NCBI GenBank assembly: GCA_022566975.1
Contig: JADFHV010000085.1
Coordinates: 1-8,222, forward strand
DNA from: Chloroflexota bacterium
Lineage (GTDB): Bacteria; Chloroflexota; Dehalococcoidia; SAR202; UBA11138
Direction of reading: 5' to 3'
DNA: 8,222 nt
Shown here piece after piece: positions 5,488-8,222 of the stretch; position 1 is the stretch's first letter; each line of letters starts with the position of its first letter. The notes beneath the pieces are model-generated. The model saw only the letters and a program-made list of their open reading frames with translations. It had not been told where the DNA came from and ran no database searches. A program made the translations under genes and the position numbers.

Positions 5488-6132
5488 ATGCTGGGGTTCA
5501 TAGGCGGCACGGGTCCTGAGGGCCGGGGGTTGGCCCTGCGCTTCGCGCTGGCCGGTGAGGACGTGCTCATCGGCTCCAGGGACGCGGGCCGCGCCGATGA
5601 GGCGGCCGCCGAAGTGTCCGCCCACGACCTCAAGGGCTCCGTGGACAGCGGCCTCAACGTGGACGTGGCCCGTCGGGCTGATATCTTGCTGGTAACGGTG
5701 CCCTACGCGGGCCATCGGGAGACCCTGACGGCCCTCAAGGAGCCGCTGGCCGGGAAGCTGGTCGTCGACGTGGTTGCGCCGCTGGCCTTCCGCGAGGGCC
5801 GGGCAAGGGCGGTAGCCGTCGAAGAGGGCTCGGTCGCCCTTCAGGCCCAGGCCGTCCTGACGGAGTCCACCGTAGTCGCCGCCTTCCAGACCATAAGCGC
5901 CAGGGACCTGCTGGTGCCGGACCGGGCCATCGACGGCGACGTCGTGGTCTGCGCCGACGACGTGGGCGCTAAGAAGACGGTCATGGCGTTGGCCGAAGAG
6001 ATCGACAGCCTCCGCGCCGTGGACGGCGGCGGGCTGGACAACGCGCGCTACGTCGAGGACTTCACGGCCCTGCTTCTGAACATCAACCGGATTTACAAGG
6101 CGCACTCGTCCCTAAAGATTGCGGGGATCTGA
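5488..6132 (+). CDS. npdG: NADPH-dependent F420 reductase (F420H2:NADP oxidoreductase)
   Basis: A 214-residue enzyme that transfers hydride between NADP(H) and the deazaflavin cofactor F420, supplying reduced F420 or NADPH in the cytoplasm. The N-terminal Rossmann fold starts GFIGGTGPEGRGLALRFA (3-20), with the glycine-rich loop G6-G7-T8-G9. It continues to VLIGSRD, where Ser30-Arg31 are placed to bind the 2'-phosphate of NADP. VTVPYAGH (69-76) and VVDVVAPLA (92-100) are typical for the family. AAFQTISA (131-138), CADDVGAKK (155-163) and LDNARYVEDFTALLLNINRIYK (183-204) form the C-terminal F420-side region. Length matches the family (about 210-225). ATG 5488 is the first start after an in-frame TAG at 5473; the ribosome site (GGGAAG) is weak. 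Its stop is 5 bp before the metalloprotease gene, so the two are probably one transcript. It implies that the organism makes F420. Confidence 0.92.
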   Translation: MLGFIGGTGPEGRGLALRFALAGEDVLIGSRDAGRADEAAAEVSAHDLKGSVDSGLNVDVARRADILLVTVPYAGHRETLTALKEPLAGKLVVDVVAPLAFREGRARAVAVEEGSVALQAQAVLTESTVVAAFQTISARDLLVPDRAIDGDVVVCADDVGAKKTVMALAEEIDSLRAVDGGGLDNARYVEDFTALLLNINRIYKAHSSLKIAGI

Positions 6133-6137
6133 GCGCC

Positions 6138-7361
6138 ATGAGATACCTGAGCCTGGCCGTCCTTGTCGTTGCCTCCTTCGGGATAGCGGTTGCGCACGCG
6201 GCCCCCAATCCCGAGGTCTCGGAGCCTATCCGCGCCATCTCCAGCTCGGCCGAGATCGACTTTCCCGACGAGCTGGTCATCAAGTTTGAGGCCGAGGCCG
6301 ACGCGGTGATCACTCAGATCACCTTCTTTTACCAGCTGGGCCGCCAGAAGGCGACCATCTACGGGTACCCGGCATTTACACCCGGCAGGAGCGTTACCAC
6401 CGAGTTCAGGATCAAGACGGGCGGCGCCAACTTCCTGCCCACGGGTGTGGACATCGAGTACTACTACGTGGTCCGAGACGCGGCGGGCAACACCTTCGAG
6501 AGCGAGCGTTTCACCATCGAGTACAAAGACCCGGCTTTCGACTGGCAGCGGCTTCAAGACGGCGGTCTCGTGATCCTCTGGCACGACAGGTCCGAGCGCG
6601 ACGTGGAGCGCGTATTGGCCGGGGTAGCGCCCCGACTCGAAGAGGTCAGGTCGCTCTTCGGACTGGCGGACGTCGGCATGATGAAGGCGGTAATCGTCAA
6701 CAGCAGCCGCGAGGCGAGGCGCAGCTTTCCGTTCATAAGCCAGGCTGCGACCAGCGGACACGTCTATGGCGGCTTCGCCTTCGGCGAGCTGGGCGTGTTC
6801 GTGCTTCAGGGGCTCGACCCGGACGGCATCATCCACGAGACGACCCACCTGCTGCTGGATGAGGCCGTGGATTCGCCCCTGGCCCGGGTCCCGTCCTGGC
6901 TCAACGAGGGGCTGTCGATGTACTTCGAGTCGGGCCGCAGCTTCCGCGAGTCGGCCCTGGCCGGTGCCGACCGCGATGGAGACCTGCTGCCGCTGCGCGG
7001 GATGGCCTCTCAGCCGGGGAGGCCCAGGGACGTAGGCCTCTTCTACGCCAAGTCCGAGAACGTCGTCCGCTACATGATGGACACCTACGGGTCCGCGACT
7101 ATGGGAGCTCTGCTGGGCGCCATCAACGACGGCCGGAGCATAGACGCGGCGCTCCGCCAGGCCTATGGCGTAGGGCTCAACGAGCTTGACCGGCTGTGGA
7201 GCGCCCATCTCGCCGGCGAGACTGCGGCACCGCCTCCCGTCGACCCCCGCACCTCGGCGACCACCCTGATCATCACCGGCGCAATCATCATCACGGCCAG
7301 CGCCATAGCATTCCGCTGGCTCAAGCGCATCACCACCCCGTCGAGGTCGTCGGGCCCTTAG
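6138..7361 (+). CDS. Membrane-anchored HExxH metalloprotease, peptidase-MA-like
   Basis: A 407-residue predicted zinc peptidase facing outward. An N-terminal signal peptide (about 1-22: MRYL, hydrophobic core, AHA-A) is followed by a beta-rich domain (about 28-130) ending EYYYVVRDAAGNTFESERF, which looks Ig/FN3-like. The catalytic domain (about 135-360) carries HETTH at 233-237 and SWLNEGLSMYFE, whose Glu257 lies 20 residues after the second His, the spacing of gluzincins. A Gly/Ala-rich region then leads to a hydrophobic helix (about 374-392) followed by FRWLKR, so the protein is anchored at its C-terminus with a short basic tail inside. The substrate is unknown; the family assignment rests on the HExxH-x19-E layout and overall architecture. 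ATG 6138 starts 5 bp after the F420 reductase stop and is immediately followed by the signal sequence. A strong palindrome 66 bp downstream may end the operon. Confidence 0.85.
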   Translation: MRYLSLAVLVVASFGIAVAHAAPNPEVSEPIRAISSSAEIDFPDELVIKFEAEADAVITQITFFYQLGRQKATIYGYPAFTPGRSVTTEFRIKTGGANFLPTGVDIEYYYVVRDAAGNTFESERFTIEYKDPAFDWQRLQDGGLVILWHDRSERDVERVLAGVAPRLEEVRSLFGLADVGMMKAVIVNSSREARRSFPFISQAATSGHVYGGFAFGELGVFVLQGLDPDGIIHETTHLLLDEAVDSPLARVPSWLNEGLSMYFESGRSFRESALAGADRDGDLLPLRGMASQPGRPRDVGLFYAKSENVVRYMMDTYGSATMGALLGAINDGRSIDAALRQAYGVGLNELDRLWSAHLAGETAAPPPVDPRTSATTLIITGAIIITASAIAFRWLKRITTPSRSSGP

Positions 7362-7427
7362 CCGGGCCCCGGATCCACCGCCCTTCGATTCTTCGCCGTG
7401 GCGGCACTTGCCCGCCTTTCTGCAGCT

Positions 7428-7447
7428 CCCCGGACTGAAGTCCGGGG
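7428..7447. terminator. Perfect palindrome, possible terminator after the metalloprotease
   Basis: CCCCGGACT (7428-7436) and AGTCCGGGG (7439-7447) form a nine-pair GC-rich stem around GA. It lies between the metalloprotease stop and the promoter of the next gene, a sensible place for termination, but only GTTAGCG follows and there is no T-run. It also resembles a dispersed CCCCGGACTNNAGTCCGGGG-type palindrome common in environmental genomes, so it could be a repeat and not a dedicated terminator. Confidence 0.5.
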
Positions 7448-7466
7448 TTAGCGCGTATCGCGGCGG

Positions 7467-7494
7467 TTGACCCGGCTCCCCGGCCCTCTATAAT
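7467..7494 (+). promoter_or_regulatory. Near-consensus sigma70 promoter
   Basis: TTGACC (7467-7472, five of six) and TATAAT (7489-7494, six of six) are separated by 16 bp. Transcription is expected near 7501, only about 15 nt before the ATG at 7516. This is the best promoter match in the window and it indicates that the last gene is transcribed on its own, separately from the F420 reductase/protease unit. Confidence 0.75.
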
Positions 7495-7515
7495 GGTCGC
7501 CGTCAGGCGGTGGCC

Positions 7516-8222
7516 ATGGTCGAGGACGAAGGTAAGAAGGACGGGGAGAAGGTCGAGTTCGACTCGGCCGGCGAGGCGCTGGGCTATATCTCCCTGGACC
7601 AGGCCCAGGTCCTGGCGATGCGCGCCGCGCGCGACGAGCCCGGCGACTACGGACGCGCTTTCGCCGACGTCCGCATGGCCTTCGAGGTCGCCGAGGCGTC
7701 CGAGACCGAGGACCACTACGTCGTCACCCTCTCCCTCCGTCCCCAGGGCGACTTTTCGGGAACGCCTGGCCGCGAGCAGTTCTACATCGAAAAGGAAGGC
7801 GCCGTCGCCATCCGCCAGGTGCTGGCGCTGCCGCGGGTGGATGAGCGCCGCGGCTTTCCGGTTGCGCGTGTTGCCGTGGTGCTGGTGCTGGTCGGGGCGG
7901 CGGCCGTCGGCGCTCTATTCTCTGCTGGGGTCCTCGGTGGGGGAGACGACGGCGAGGCCCCGGTCGCCGTGGCGGCCCCGACCAACACGCCTCCTCCAGC
8001 CGCGACCCAGGTCCCTGCGAGTCTAACGCCTGCGCCCGCTCTGGCCGAGGTGCTAACGTCGCGGTCGGAAGTCGGCTCGTCTAAAGTCGAGATGTTGGTG
8101 CGGATACCGACGACCGCGTCAACCGCAGCACCGGTACCCGCTGCTGCACCGACTCAAACTCCCGAGCCGCCGACTGCCACGGCAACACCGGCCCCGACGC
8201 AAACGCCGGTGGTCATCGTGGT
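7516..8222 (+). CDS. Single-pass membrane protein with conserved cytoplasmic domain and Pro/Thr-rich outer region (3'-truncated)
   Basis: The frame is open from ATG 7516 to the window end (235 complete codons). It starts MVEDEGKKDGEKVEFDSAGE, then a soluble domain (about residues 15-106) with LGYISLDQAQVLAMRAARD, a beta-type segment HYVVTLSLRPQGDF and FYIEKEGAVAIRQVLALPR. Basic residues RR (111-112) precede a hydrophobic helix (about 116-140). The rest (from about 142) is rich in Pro, Thr and Ala, including TPEPPTATATPAPTQTP, typical of a flexible extracytoplasmic linker before a further domain not seen here. By the positive-inside rule the N-terminus is cytoplasmic. The N-terminal domain resembles one I associate with Chloroflexota membrane proteins of unknown function; I cannot name a reaction. 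AGGCGG (7505-7510), five bases upstream of the ATG, can serve as the ribosome site; GTG at 7510 is an alternative start. An overlapping arginine-rich frame from 7493 is a shadow. Confidence 0.8.
   Translation, partial: MVEDEGKKDGEKVEFDSAGEALGYISLDQAQVLAMRAARDEPGDYGRAFADVRMAFEVAEASETEDHYVVTLSLRPQGDFSGTPGREQFYIEKEGAVAIRQVLALPRVDERRGFPVARVAVVLVLVGAAAVGALFSAGVLGGGDDGEAPVAVAAPTNTPPPAATQVPASLTPAPALAEVLTSRSEVGSSKVEMLVRIPTTASTAAPVPAAAPTQTPEPPTATATPAPTQTPVVIV

Noticed and set aside
5278..6105. Minus-strand open frame (275 codons) opposite the F420 reductase
   Set aside because: It runs across the 5333-5487 repeat spacer and mirrors the codon bias of the plus-strand gene; there is no ribosome site or recognisable domain.
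6093..7208. Long minus-strand open frame (371 codons) opposite the metalloprotease gene
   Set aside because: It is fully antisense to a gene with signal peptide, HExxH motif and anchor; long antisense frames are expected in GC-rich coding DNA, and its translation resembles no family.
7493..8026. Arginine-rich 177-codon frame starting within the promoter
   Set aside because: Its start overlaps the -10 box, it would be extremely basic and low-complexity, and it is a frame shadow of the membrane protein starting at 7516.
1..8222. CRISPR arrays, tRNA genes, transposases, toxin-antitoxin or phage defence modules
   Set aside because: No regularly spaced repeats, cloverleaf with a CCA-type end, DDE transposase motif or recognisable defence domain was seen on either strand.

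Overview
This is a GC-rich bacterial window of about 8.2 kb. It looks most like Chloroflexota, probably a Dehalococcoidia/SAR202-type lineage. I infer that from three things: an F420-dependent NADP reductase, the style of the intergenic repeats (units starting TGTCATTCYGAG on the minus strand, and palindromic GGGCAGGTTT elements), and a membrane protein whose cytoplasmic domain I associate with that group. There is no rRNA or tRNA to confirm the taxonomy. The content is mostly ordinary chromosome. I see no CRISPR array, no transposase and no phage module.

Layout. Positions 1-297 hold the 3' end of an unrecognised plus-strand gene. A repeat-rich spacer follows (298-590). Next come two closely spaced plus-strand genes: a LicC/PntC-like sugar- or choline-type nucleotidyltransferase (591-1358, TTG start) and a core MetE-like, cobalamin-independent methyltransferase with an intact zinc site (1386-2459). 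A convergent spacer of 328 bp (2460-2787) is built from degenerate interspersed repeats. On the minus strand lies an elongation factor G-like GTPase (2788-4839) with altered G motifs, resembling the EF-G2/FusA2 paralogue group. It is transcribed divergently from a 94-residue protein of unknown function (5048-5332), and each side has its own plausible sigma70-type promoter in the 208-bp gap.

After another short repeat-bearing spacer (5333-5487) comes a tight two-gene unit: F420H2:NADP oxidoreductase (5488-6132) and, 5 bp later, a secreted and C-terminally anchored HExxH metalloprotease of the peptidase-MA type (6138-7361). A strong palindrome and then a near-consensus promoter (TTGACC-N16-TATAAT) lead into a last gene that starts at 7516 and runs off the window. 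It encodes a cytoplasmic domain, one transmembrane helix and a long Pro/Thr/Ala-rich extracytoplasmic stretch.

How the genes work together is mostly not evident. The nucleotidyltransferase and MetE-like gene are probably co-transcribed, and the F420 reductase and protease are probably co-transcribed, but in neither case does the sequence prove a shared pathway. The best candidates for new biology are the nucleotidyltransferase/MetE-like pair with its unrecognised upstream neighbour, the uncharacterised 94-aa protein divergent from the EF-G paralogue, and the membrane protein at the right edge. Most of the remaining signals are repeat-family observations.
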